Origin: Oxyruncus cristatus
Lineage: Eukaryota > Chordata > Aves > Passeriformes > Cotingidae
Reading direction: 5' to 3'
Assembly: GCA_013399855.1 (NCBI GenBank)
Contig: VXAY01004337.1
Coordinates: forward strand, 2,009,662-2,073,661
DNA length: 64,000 nucleotides
Shown here piece by piece: positions 1 to 11,437 of this stretch. Positions within the stretch are counted from its first letter, which is position 1. Every line of letters begins with the position of its first letter. The notes beneath the pieces are model-generated. The model was not told the origin of the DNA and did not search any database. It was given only the letters and a program-made list of their open reading frames with translations. Made by a program: the position numbers and the translations under genes.

Positions 1-1260
1 TTTGGCTGGAGGAGCACGGTCCTTCACGCCATGCAGTCCCCCAGGGACAGGGCACTTCCCGAGTGGGCTGCTGCCTCCCCTGCTATCGCCACCCGGGCGC
101 ACGGGACCGCTTGCCTTTCTCCCAGAACTTTGGGATTTCAGACCTTCGCGGCGCGCCTATTGGCGGCGAAGCTTTTACCACCCCTTGAGGCTGCGGGACG
201 AGACCTTAAAGAACTGCGATTAAGGGCGTTTAAACAGCACCCGACGCTGCCATCGCAGGGCTCTGCTGCGCTCGCCTGCACCCGCAGGTGCACCGCCCGC
301 CCGCACCCCCGGCCCCCGCCCGCTCCTCGGCGTCCCGCCGCCGGCGGCACGGCGAGNNNNNNNNNNNNNNNNNNNNNNNNNNNNNNNNNNNNNNNNNNNN
401 NNNNNNNNNNNNNNNNNNNNNNNNNNNNNNNNNNNNNNNNNNNNNNNNNNNNNNNNNNNNNNNNNNNNNNNNNNNNNNNNNNNNNNNNNNNNNNNNNNNN
501 NNNNNNNNNNNNNNNNNNNNNNNNNNNNNNNNNNNNNNNNNNNNNNNNNNNNNNNNNNNNNNNNNNNNNNNNNNNNNNNNNNNNNNNNNNNNNNNNNNNN
601 NNNNNNNNNNNNNNNNNNNNNNNNNNNNNNNNNNNNNNNNNNNNNNNNNNNNNNNNNNNNNNNNNNNNNNNNNNNNNNNNNNNNNNNNNNNNNNNNNNNN
701 NNNNNNNNNNNNNNNNNNNNNNNNNNNNNNNNNNNNNNNNNNNNNNNNNNNNNNNNNNNNNNNNNNNNNNNNNNNNNNNNNNNNNNNNNNNNNNNNNNNN
801 NNNNNNCCCGGCCCGGCCGCCGCGGCCCCTCAGTGGGCTGGGACGGGGCGCCGGGCTCCGGGGCCGGGCGGGCTGGCGGGGGGCCTCCCCGAGGGCTGCG
901 GGGAGCGGAGCGGAGAGCTCGGCGGGGCCGTCTGTGGAGACGCGGCGCCTCTCCGCCGGGCTGGAAGGTGTGTCCAAGCGCATTCATTATGTCAGCCGGG
1001 GACGAGGAGTGACGGACGCAGCCAACAATGCCTCCTTGCCCAGCAGCCCCCCGGGGAAGGGGGGTAGGGCGGGGAGCCGAGGTGGCTGTCCCGCGATGCC
1101 CGCCCCGATATGGCGGCGGGGCGGCGCCTCCCGGCCAGGGGCTGCACCTGTGTGGAGGGAACGGGAGGGCAAGGGAAAGGCCGCTGGCCTTTGTGCCGTC
1201 GGGGAGGTGGCTCCGGTGCTGGCCGCGGAGAGATCATGTCGACCTAATGATCCCATGAGG
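1..1260. promoter_or_regulatory. CpG island 1, probable promoter/first-exon region
   Basis: The stretch is strongly GC- and CpG-rich and falls off sharply to AT-rich DNA after about 1260, as expected for an unmethylated vertebrate promoter. It contains an inverted CCAAT box (attgg, about 159-163) joined to a ggcggcgaa block resembling an E2F site. A gatatggcggcgg block (about 1106-1118) resembles a YY1 site, which in many promoters lies just downstream of the start of transcription. A plausible plus-strand donor, GAG|GTAATG, sits at 1258/1259, so a non-coding first exon could end there. No reading frame is convincing: the long frames in this part run through the N block. Direction of transcription is not established. 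That it is a promoter is inference from composition. Confidence 0.65.
357..806. other. assembly gap (450 N)
   Basis: An unbroken run of N lies inside CpG island 1. GC-rich avian promoters are often lost in short-read assemblies, so the missing sequence probably contains the core promoter or first exon. Any reading frame crossing it is unsupported. Confidence 0.99.
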
Positions 1261-2724
1261 TAATGGGAAGACAGTCATTAGCTCACTCCCTCTGGGCATT
1301 TTTATCTGGCCTTTTTTTTCTTTTTTCCTTTTAGTTACCCACCCCCCCAAATACATGCCGGATTTTCAACATTTGTCTTAATAAATCTGATTAAGATCAG
1401 CACGGCACTGTTAATCATGTTTTCCTTGAGATGTGGGACAATGCTTTGTGCAGGCATAAACATTCTTTGTCAGGGTGGCTTATTATTATATTCTTATTTA
1501 TTTGCTTACAAATGATGAAATGTGGCAAAGATGTCTCATTTTGCAGTTCAAACCCAGATGCAGAAAGTTAAAATTGGATGCTGTTCCCAAAGATCTGAAA
1601 GCATCTCCCTGTTTTGCTGAGAAATACTTTTACTTCAAAGCGGCTGTTCACCAGTCTAATCTTGGGGATATTCCTTGCAAGATCCTCTGGAGCAAGCGCA
1701 TCCCTTAGTTTTGTATAGTAGCAGAGGCATAACCTCTTGGACATCAGGGTAGTTCAAAGCTAAAACTAGCTGGACAAGTGGAATCATCTGTGCCCTCAGA
1801 CGGGAAACGGGAAGGATGATTTAAATGCTGTGGCACTAAGGAATACCTTGGGAGGTGTAAATTAGATGTTTGGATGTCCCACTCTTTCCTTCACATCCTT
1901 GAGTGGGTTGGCCCTGCTACAGTTTGGGCACCTACTCCATTGGCATTAAGATGTTGTTTGCTGTGGTGCCAGGGACCCATGGAGTCTGACTTTCTGTCTT
2001 CCAGCAGTGGCTGTAAGCATGAAAAAGAATAAGACCAAGATGAATCTGATATTTTGCCCTGTTACATTTCCATTCTCTATCTGTTCTCAGCTTAAACAAT
2101 TTCCACAGTTTGAGCACTTGTACTTACAAACCTGAAGGCCTTCATCTCAAGATATTAATACAAATATTTTGCCTGTTAGCATTTTAAGACCGGGGTTGCC
2201 TCTTGCCACAGAAGATGGCAGAATCTAGTCTGTTGTATCCCAGAGTACATCTGTAGGTACTATGCGTCATTGTAATATTAAGTTGCAGAAATACATATTT
2301 ATCATGTTTTTAAGGGAAAGAAACAAGTATTCCTGGGACAGCACATTCTTTTGACTATTGGAAGGAGCTCCCTTTCCAATTACCCCTCAAAAATTTATTC
2401 ACACTTAAGTATTGACTCTGTGTTTCTGTTCACTGATCAAGGTCTCACAGAGTTCCCAATGGCCTGAGACACTGAAAACCATAATTCAGCAGTTGGGAAA
2501 GTGGAATTAGTCCGTCCAACTGTGCTGCATGAATAAAAGGTTTTCAGCAAGGAAAAGGTGGTTATCAAAGACAGTAGTCTTTGAAGACAGAGTTGAGCTT
2601 TGGTTTCCTCCAAGGCTATTTCTCATGCCAGAGTGGCCACCAATGTGTTAATCTCAGCTGCGTAGTTCAGTAAAGTATGATCAGCAAGTTGCACATTTCT
2701 GTGAAATATTAGCCCAACACACCA
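1261..2724. other. non-coding, no recognisable element
   Basis: AT-leaning sequence downstream of CpG island 1. The open frames here are short and show no family resemblance. If island 1 drives a plus-strand transcript this would be its first intron. Nothing else is seen. Confidence 0.5.
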
Positions 2725-2765
2725 AATCACAGAATATTCTGGGTTGGAAGGGATCCACAAGGTTC
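2725..2765 (-). repeat. CR1 LINE 3'-end fragment
   Basis: The block 'aatcacagaatattctggg' followed by 'ttggaagggatcc' is the reverse complement of the avian CR1 3' terminus. Only the terminal few dozen bases are recognisable; the adjoining DNA (2766-2880) is too diverged to assign. Confidence 0.7.
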
Positions 2766-4084
2766 AACACATGTAGCATTGGACAATTTGCTGCATGGAA
2801 GAGAGCAGTCAACCACATGATGGCTTAACATTTCATGTCAGGTTTCATCTGTAGTTCCAGGGTTCAACCCATGAATTGCAATGTGTATTTAAGCAGTCCC
2901 TTTCTTCCCTCCCATTTTCATTCGTCAGTGCCCTCTCGCCCATGTTCTGGCTCCGGTCTCATAGCTATACTAAAAAAGCACTAGGAACCAGATCAGTTTT
3001 AAATAAGACAGAAAATACTATATTTCAAGAGATTCCCTGTGCATACCTAAAACAGGTTGTGTGAGTTTAAGCAAAGGTGGTGTAGAAGAATAGCTGACTG
3101 AACTCACTAAACCAGAGCAGCCTCTGAGCACTTGGTCTGTGGGACACGTGTAGCCCTGCTGAGCAGTAGCTAGCAAATTCTGTTTATCTTTTGGACATGT
3201 GATAAATAAAGTACAGTCAGGCCCAAGAGCTGTTACCTGTCAAAACTTGGAGAGCACAGCATAGGAAAGCATAGATTCCTTGGCCAGATCTGGAGTATGA
3301 AATGATTTGAGAGTAAAACAAGTGGCATTCCTAAGCCCAATCCTTTCTGGTGAATGCAGCCTGAAATTGTGTGACAAATGGATCTTTAGCCGTGGATCTG
3401 CAAAGTGTTGCATGTGTATTACCTAGATACATTCAGTAAGTAGAGATGGTATACACATGGTGATTAGCTCTCATTTCTTTTTATTTGATTCTGCAAACTT
3501 GGAAGAGACTTGTTCTGTATTTGGATTTTGCCAATTTATTATTTTATCTTAATTTATATTAAAAGAGAAGAAAGTTTGCCTTCACTGGATATCTTGGCTT
3601 GCATCAGGTGTTTGGAAAACATGAACATACACTTCTTGGCTTGCAAAACTTAAAAAATGGGGTGCATGGAACATACATGACATGCTCAGCACTCAGTTAC
3701 ACCTTCCCTGCTCAGAGTTCTGAGTACAGCCTTACTGCCAGGGCAGAAAATTTACGTAACATACCAAACACAGAATCTGTGCAACTAAATCAAAGTCTCC
3801 CTAACTCCTCTTCTACAGTAGCTCTGCCTTTTCTCAGATGGCATTTCCATCCTTGAGCCAGGGGATCTCTCTCCTGCAGCAATTCGCGTGAAGCTGAATC
3901 CTACCATTACTTAAAACTTTTCTTACTAATTTTCCTGTAACTTAATGGGAAGCATACATATTAGCCATCAGATGTTCCTCTTAACTTTCAGTAGAAGATA
4001 CTTTCCTCACACAGCTGGTGAGGAAGCCAGGGAGGCTTGGGAAGTTAGCCCCATTGGACCTGCTGTTTGAGAGCAGAGGAAGGA
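2766..4084. other. non-coding, no recognisable element
   Basis: Ordinary AT-rich sequence with short chance frames (for example about 3599-3856). No splice-flanked exon, repeat or RNA gene was recognised. Confidence 0.5.
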
Positions 4085-5065
4085 CTGGCTGATGTGATGG
4101 TTAGAGACCATCTTGGGCACAGCAATTATTAAATGATACAGTTTTCTATTCTTGGAAAACTAAGGAGGGGGCTCAGCAGAACTGCTGCCTTGGACTTCCA
4201 GAGGAAAGACTTTGTCCTGTTTAGGAGCCTGGTTGGCATATTTCCTTGGGAGGCAGTCCTGAAGGGGAAAGGATTCCAAGAAAGCTGGACATTCTTCAAG
4301 AAAGAACTCTTAAAGGCACTGGAGCAGACTGTCCCCATGGGCTTAAAGAGTGGCCTGGCTGAACAGAGAGATTTGTCTGGAACCAGCAGAGTTTATGACC
4401 TCTTGAAGAAGGGGCAGGAGTACTACAAGGATGTTGTGAGGTTATGCAGGGAGAAAATTAGAAGGACCAAAGCCCAGCTAGAACTTAATTTGGCTACTGT
4501 AAAAGACAGTAAAAACTGTTTCTATAAATACAGTAGTGACAAAATGAGGGCCAAGGAGACTCTCTATCCTTTGTTGGATGTGGGGGAAAACACAGTAACA
4601 AAGAATGAGGAAAAGGTTGAAGTACTTAATACTGCTTTTGCCTCAGTCTTTATAGTAAGACCAGTTGCTCCCCGGGTACCCAGCCCCCTGAGCTGTCAGA
4701 CAGGGACAGGGAGCAGAATGAAGCCCCCGTAACCCAAGTGTAAGTGGTCAGTGACCTGATACACCACTTAAACATACACAAATCTCTGGGGTCAGATGGG
4801 ATCCACCCAAGGGTACGAGCTGTTCATGGCTTGGACGGGTACACTGTTTGCGGGCTGGCCAGGCCAAGACAGTGGTGGTGAATGGGATTACATCCAGTTG
4901 GTGGCTGGTCGCTAATAGTGTTCTTCAGGGCTCAGTGTTGGGGTCCATCCTGTGTAATATCTCTATCAGTGATTTGGATGAGGAGATTGAGTGCACCTCA
5001 AAAGAGCAGTGATAGAATTAGCACAGGTAATCAGCAAACTAGGATCAGAGGTCCAGCTCTGCAGG
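4085..5065 (+). repeat. CR1 LINE, degraded ORF2 fragment with internal deletion
   Basis: The frame at about 4133-4732 encodes the CR1 ORF2 linker between endonuclease and reverse transcriptase. Recognisable pieces are 'GQEYYKDVVRLCREKIRRTK', 'AQLELNLATVKDSKNCFYKY' and 'NEEKVEVLNTAFASVF'. After about 4740 the frame breaks but homology continues with 'HKSLGSDGIHPRV' (start of the RT domain). It then jumps at about 4830 to the later RT part (a 'LDG' block, then 'GSVLG' and 'SDLDEEIECT', about 4835-5000), so a central RT segment is deleted. Frameshifts and stops make it inactive. It is a dead fossil retrotransposon, not a host gene. Both ends are approximate. Confidence 0.9.
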
Positions 5066-8000
5066 AGGGATTTAAGTTTTGACTGTATGTTTAATTTCTA
5101 TGTTCTTGTACCATTCCCAAACTATTCTGGCTTACACCCGCTGCTTTGTGTACCATGGAGCTTAGGACACAGTTCAAATAAAAAACATGGCACCTACATG
5201 ATGTAAGGCATGAATCTGTTATAAGCTGACATCATAAGCATAGTTTGCACCAAAAGATGTTGTGGTGACTTGCACTGTGCAGACTTTTGCTGTATGAGTA
5301 TTAATTGCACCACGTTATCATTGGGTGTCCCACAGGTGGCCTGAGGAAGACTCTGGTATCTTTTTCCAGGAAAGGGCAGGGTGTGGAAGGAGAGGAAAAT
5401 TAGATTTGTGCACTCTGGCCAGGCTGGGGTCCTGTCACACCTATGTATTTTCTCCATTTGCCTTGGAAATATTTTCTGTGCATCAGAGACATAGTGTTCA
5501 GAAAACAGAGTAGGAAACTATCCTGCTGTTTCACTCTGTATGCAGTGGCAAGGAGGGCAGCCTCGAGGAGAGCCTGGGTGGGTTTGTATTGGATATTGGC
5601 TTCCACTGTCGCTGCCCACACAATCCACTTGCAAGCCTCCCAAACCTTGCAAGCCACAGCTGCCTTATGAGGGAAGAGCAAAACTGGCATCCAACCCACA
5701 ACATCAGAAGATTTGGGGCAGCCTGTTGTTGCCATTTTAATTTCTGAGGAGGCAGTTTGCCTTGATACTTAGTTCTCTTCCTACCTCCTGCTGTTTCTTT
5801 TTTTACAGTCCTGACATTCTGAAAGCAATATAAACTTTGCCAGGTTGGTCAGGCTTTTGAGAAGTCTAGATTTAGCTAAAGCATTTCACAGTACTCCCAG
5901 CTGAACTTAACTATTCACCAAGAAACTCTTCTGTGCTTAGGAATCACCATCTCAACAAACACAGATGGAATTAGTATTCTTTCAATCCAGTTCCATAAAA
6001 AGCTTCAAGAGCTCAGTTTCAAATGACTGAAGTAGTTTCTGCCAAATCTGGCTTGCCATTAGATCTCTGCAAGTTGCAAAAAACTACACAGAAGTGAAAT
6101 GTTGAAGTGTGAAAAGAAACTGACTCCCTGACAAGTTACATTGCAGATGTGCACAAAATCTTACTGCAGCATGCACTCTGACTTCTGTGCATGGTTTTAA
6201 CACGTTGAAAACTAGATATGTTGATCTGACTAAACTTTTAAAATTATGCTTCTTCCTGCAGAAACCACACATGATCTTACTTGGAATTTTTGGATTTTTT
6301 TAACCTCTGTGACATGTCAGGAATAGCATGAAGCATGTGGAAGAGTTTATACAATGAAACTTGCAATTCACATTTAATTAGACAGTAGCAGGATCTACAG
6401 CAGCAGGATCTATTGCTCCCACTCTGGTACAAAGGATTCAGAAGGAAGTATATAAAATATACAATGATTTCTCAGAAGATGACTTACTTCCCTAAGAATA
6501 AGTCATATTTACAACTCTGCTGATGTGAAATGCTGAAATTACCCAATAGCCTGTCCAGCATTGTCTCCTATACATTGGTAAGATTTACAGCAGTGTTGAT
6601 TCTTTAGGCATCTGGTAACATAAAAAACAGAATGAAGTATTTTCTGAGTGTCTTGGATATTTCACACAACTTCTATTGCATATCTTTGTCCTCTTGGGAC
6701 AGTGATGATGTTAGAGACCTGTGTAATTGTTTTAAGGGAAGTTTTTCAATATTGGATTAACCAGCTGAAATCCATGTAGCAGTTGAAATTATTAGCTACT
6801 TCTATGGTCAGAGCACTGTGGTCCTCTCATAGATCATAGTTTCAAGCTACATTTTTAGCAAAATACTTAATTTTTAAAAGTTCTTCTAACAATTTACAGA
6901 TTCCAGTAGTTGAAAGAAGGTGAGAGGGTCACAGTTTTCTTTATTGTCCCTCTCTTTCCAGGGGACTTTCTCTGTCTAGTCTTTCACATGGCCCATCTTC
7001 CCCCTGTTTCCTATTTTACAGCTGCTGCCACAGTTTCAAAGCTTCAGCATCTTCACGTTGAAGATGCAGTTCAGGCTCTGTACTGCTCCAGCACAGGTGA
7101 GTCTGTCTCAAAATAGCCTGGGAGAGATGGACAGTCTTTTTCTATCCCTACCTATGTTTCAATTACTATACTAGTTCCTTTATTATACCTAGAGGGGCCC
7201 TACAATAAGATACATGCAGATAATGCTATTGAAAGAGAAATCAGTCACCATCATATTATCAGAGGGTGCATACTCTCTTCCTGTTTCCTTTGAAAAGAAC
7301 AACTTCAGTTATTTTTTTAAACATTGTTCCTTAAACATTGGAAATATTTGTTTCCCAAAAAATAGCAGAGTTTCAAGTGTGGTTATATGTATCAAAAAAG
7401 AGAATATTTGCTCACTTATTAACGTAATTATTTTCTTTTAAACTTTATAACACAGTGCAGAGGAGTATGTGAGGTGGGTTACTGCATTCAGAAGCATTTT
7501 ACCGAGGTGAAGGTTCGCAATTTGTTTAGGTCCGAAATGGCTGACTTGGATGACTCTGGCACTTCCTAACTGAAGTGTCAGGTAGTATAATGAAATTTCA
7601 AGGCAAAGAAAAACACAAATAATCTGTGAAAGAAGTAAAATCTTGACATCTAGTTCTCAACCCACATTATAAGGTCCATTAGTCAAGCATAAGTCCCGCT
7701 CAGGTAACACTGCATGGAACATACTGGATGGTTTCCTGGAACAGTTTCTCTTTACTGCATACCAGCATATCATCATGGAGATTGTATTTTTTTTCACCAA
7801 GAGAAGCAAGGCTGTTGCTATAATAACAAAAAAGAAATCCAAATTCAAGGTAAAGAAGACAACACGGTCTGAGCTGGACATGCTTTGTGAATGATGCACA
7901 AGAAACAGATTTGGCCACATTTTGTTTAAGAACAAACAATATAACAAAACAGCATTGTTGTTGAGCATAGCCATTCATTTATCCAAGGACAACATCTTCT

Positions 8001-10624
8001 CTCTTTCTGCAGGTGGAATGACTAATCTATTTCCAAAGGAAGAATGGTGCAATTGCCAGTTTGATATTAACAACTGAGTGCTTTGCCTGCACAATTCAGG
8101 GACCATCTTTTGTGTAGCCAAGGTTTTACTGAAAAAAAATAGTGTTTTTCCCTTTTCCCCTTCCCTTTCCCTTTTCAAGAACTGTTTGTGTTTTGATTTA
8201 TATGTTCATAGTATTTTAACTATATATAACTGTAACATATGTTAAATAATATATACATATTTTGATATAATTCGGTTAGTTTCAAGCTCTTAAGTTTCTA
8301 TAGTTTTTTTTCCCTCACCCCGCGAACAAAAGAGAGTGGGGGGGGGCTTTCCCTGTGAGCTCGAGCAGTTAGCGTGAAGCCAACACACATTCCATGCTGA
8401 TCATGGTAGCTGAGCACCTCTAAAGTCAAGATGATCATTCGTATTAATTAGGCTTTTGGAGAACTGAGCCTTATAATTTCCCAAAGGAATTATAATTTTG
8501 TTATGTTGTGGTGATTTTTCTGCTCACAAAGGAATCGTTCATTATCATGGTAAACAATAACAGATTGAACCAAAAGCCCCAGATATCTTGCTACTTAGGA
8601 AACAAGCGTAAGTGCTGCACAAACAATTTAGGAGGTGGGGGAAGAGAAGAAAAGGTCTGCAAAACAGTAGCAGGGGTTATGCTGCAGCAGAAGAATAAGT
8701 GGGGAATCTTGCATGGCTGCTGACTGCCAGACAAGAGCTTTTTTGGTTATGAGCAGCGTGGAGACTGGACAGCCTGACCAAGCACACTAACCCAATGGAA
8801 AGCAGGATTTCTGCAAGCAAAGAGAAATAGAGCTTTTCTAGGAGTCATTTCTCCTAGTGTTTTCAGTGGGGCAAACTGACAGATCGAGGCGAGTATCCTG
8901 ATAAATAATCTCCAACATTATATTTTGCATTTCAACAGTAGTTTCTAGGAAACTGCCCTATGTGGTACAAGCCCTGTTTGTTGTGTTTTACTTTGTTTTT
9001 CCCAGACATTACTCTTTGATATGTGTAGGGCATCATGCCACGTGTATCATATCTTTCCTGCACATGATCTATAGGTCTGTAAAATTCCTCTGTTTTTCAC
9101 AGGAAGGGATAGTAATGCAACCATAAACATATGCTAAAATTTTTCTGGAAATTTTTTGTTCACCAGACTATAGAAAAAGAATTCTTTTCTGGTTGTTTCT
9201 TAAATGAATAACCAAAAAGAAGTATTTACTTCTGTGCACCAGTTTCTTACTAACAGTGCTTTCCCCTGTTGTTTGGAGAGCCCAAGATACCTGAATGTTT
9301 AAGTGCTTATCTATGTGACTTCAGCCTTGTCTCATGTAAACGTCTGCCAGGAAGGAACTGGGCTGTCAGCTTCATCCCATCAAAAAGCCTCCCTGTGCCA
9401 TGAGCCGAAGGCAGGTTCCAATTGTTAAGTCATTCTGGCCCGAGCTGAATTTAAAGGCAGGCTCCTGTAGCTAGCGGAAGTTGCTGGAAGCAACTGCTCA
9501 GCAAAAGGCATTAAAATCATATGTTTCATAATTATTCTTTTGACTCAATTACCCATTTACTCTTTATTTTTATATCCAGTGGAACCTGAGGGCAACGAAC
9601 GCTGCATAAGGGGAACAAATCCTGTATAATAGTTCTTGTTTTGGTACATTCACTTAGTGGTGATTTATTAAGGGCTGCTGAATAAGCCTGATTAAAATGC
9701 ATAAACAGTTCTGAACAGTAAACAACCATGTCTAAGGATGAAAAAATGGGACCCACATGCTGTGCATGGAAATTGCCCTTAACAACATGGCCTATTGTTG
9801 AACAGATAGGAAGCCAAAGGTTGCTTGTAATCAAATTTGAAGTTTCCCATCACTTATAAAAGCAACACTTCCTTGTGTAAACGTTTCAATTTGTTGTTGT
9901 TGAAAACTGCTTCCTGACTTAATCCCTACAGGAACACACAATTTCTTTGACTGTCATGTAGAAAGACAATTTCAGATAAAGTAACTTAAAGATTTAGACA
10001 AAGTAAAATAAATATGCTTAGCCCAAGCATTCCTGAAGCAATAAAATCTGCATAGTTTCCTAAGATTAATTAGAAGAAAAGGACTCATTGCATCTTTTTA
10101 ATCTCTTTCGAAAATTACCTCTGTTCTTGCCATTAAAATAAGACAAAATGACAGACACATAGAGTACATTACAGCAGTAGTAACCTCTTAACGTTTTACA
10201 GCAGCTCCAATCTCTGTGCAGATTTTTTAGTTTTCCCCTCATTAACAAGGTCTAATGTACCCTAAAAAAATAGCGTCTTTCTATTGCTGGGAGCTTTGAG
10301 TCATGCTTGGAGCAAACACAGGTACCTTTCAAAAAATAAAAGTTGCTTTCAATTACTTTGATAAATAGAGCTTCAGAGCAAGGAAACCCAAACCCTAACT
10401 GAACTATAAATGCCATTTCATTTCCCTCTGGTTGCAACAGGAGCTTTGCAGAGGCTTGCAGAGAGCCAAGATTTCACTCACTGCGTTTGAGGTCTCTGAA
10501 CAAAATGATGTCTTTCTAATATTGTTAAAACTTTTTTCTTCTGTAACAAGTAGGAGCAAATTGTATTTAACTATGTCTTCATGTTTAAAACATGATTCTC
10601 TATTATATGTTGTATTTGAAAGGT
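5066..10624. other. non-coding stretch; one exon-like block (7022-7096) listed separately
   Basis: AT-rich sequence with many short frames on both strands, none with a recognisable domain. A short AT-dinucleotide-rich run lies near 8218-8270 and a G-run (gggggggg) near 8337-8346. The part 9360-9620 is relatively complex and could be constrained non-coding sequence, but that cannot be tested here. No other repeat family was recognised. Confidence 0.45.
7022..7096 (+). other. exon-like block with strong splice sites (unidentified transcript)
   Basis: The block has a good acceptor (pyrimidine-rich 'cccctgtttcctattttaca' then g at 7021) and a near-ideal donor, CACAG|GTGAGT, at 7096/7097. It is 75 nt, a multiple of three, so skipping it would keep frame. 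Two of three frames are open: one starts LLPQFQSFSIFTLKMQ, another reads TVSKLQHLHVEDAVQALYC. The third has a stop. Neither peptide is recognised. It lies downstream of CpG island 1 and could be an exon of a coding or non-coding plus-strand RNA starting there. A chance pairing of splice sites remains quite possible. Confidence 0.3.
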
Positions 10625-11437
10625 CTCTAACAACTGGAGAAGGGCAAGAATGGCAAATGTTGCACCTATCCCCAGAAAGGATAAGCTGGGATACTACAAG
10701 AACTAAGGGGACCTTGTGAAATGCAGTAAGGGCAAAGGTGAAATGCTGTCCCCAAGAGTGAAGCAGCCCTGCAGCAGCCCAGGCTGGGGAGCAACTCTGT
10801 GGGAATGGCCCACCCTGGTGGTCCAGTAGGCAGCTGTGTGCCCTGGCAAGCTGCCTCAGGAGTAAACAGCCATACAGCCTTTGGACTGTGGGTGGGGATT
10901 GTTCCCCATTTCTCCATACTTGTTAGACTACATCTAGATACTGCATTCAATTTTGAGCACACCAATGCAAGACAGAGATTGTTAAACTAGAATGAGTTCA
11001 ATATGGGCCCCAAAGCTGGTTGGTGTCTGAAGCACTTGCCCAGTGAGGAGGATGAAGGAACTGGACTTGTTCAGCTTGAAACAGATAAGTTTCAGGGGGC
11101 AACAAACAGCCCCCCAGTACCTCTGGGGAGGTTAGCAGGAAAATAGAGTCAGGCTCTTCACAGCAGAGCATGGAGAGAGAACAAGAGGCAACAGGCATAA
11201 ATCGAAATGACGGATTCAGACTGGATAGAAGGAAAAAAAATTTCCTATGGGGACAGCTGAACAGTGGAAGAAACTGCCCAGAGAGGCTGTGCAGCCTCCA
11301 TCCCTGGAGGTTTTCAAGACCTCACTGGATGAAGAGCTGAGCAAGCTGGTCTGAGCTCAGAAGTGACCCTACTGTGAGCTGGAGATTATACTAGTGATGT
11401 CCTGATTCCAGCATAAATTATCCTATGAATTGATTCC
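10625..11437 (+). repeat. CR1 LINE, 3' half with internal deletion
   Basis: 10640-10710 reads, in one frame, 'ANVAPIPRKDKLGYYKN', a decayed form of the CR1 RT motif region before 'NYRPVSLTS'. It jumps directly into the later, partly non-coding CR1 3' region. The stretch 'ctacatctagatactgcatt' at about 10930 and the block 'gcccagagaggctgtg' near 11277 are typical of the CR1 3' end. The last bases, about 11400-11437, match the 'ccagcataaattatcctatg' type terminus in sense orientation. It is inactive. The left border is uncertain. Confidence 0.8.

Noticed and set aside
31..1263. Long open frames across CpG island 1 on both strands
   Set aside because: Most of their length is N, and the flanking GC-rich DNA has few stops by composition alone. 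No protein family is recognisable.
4133..4732. 199-codon plus-strand frame as a host gene
   Set aside because: The peptide is clearly CR1 ORF2 linker sequence, so it is part of a dead LINE.
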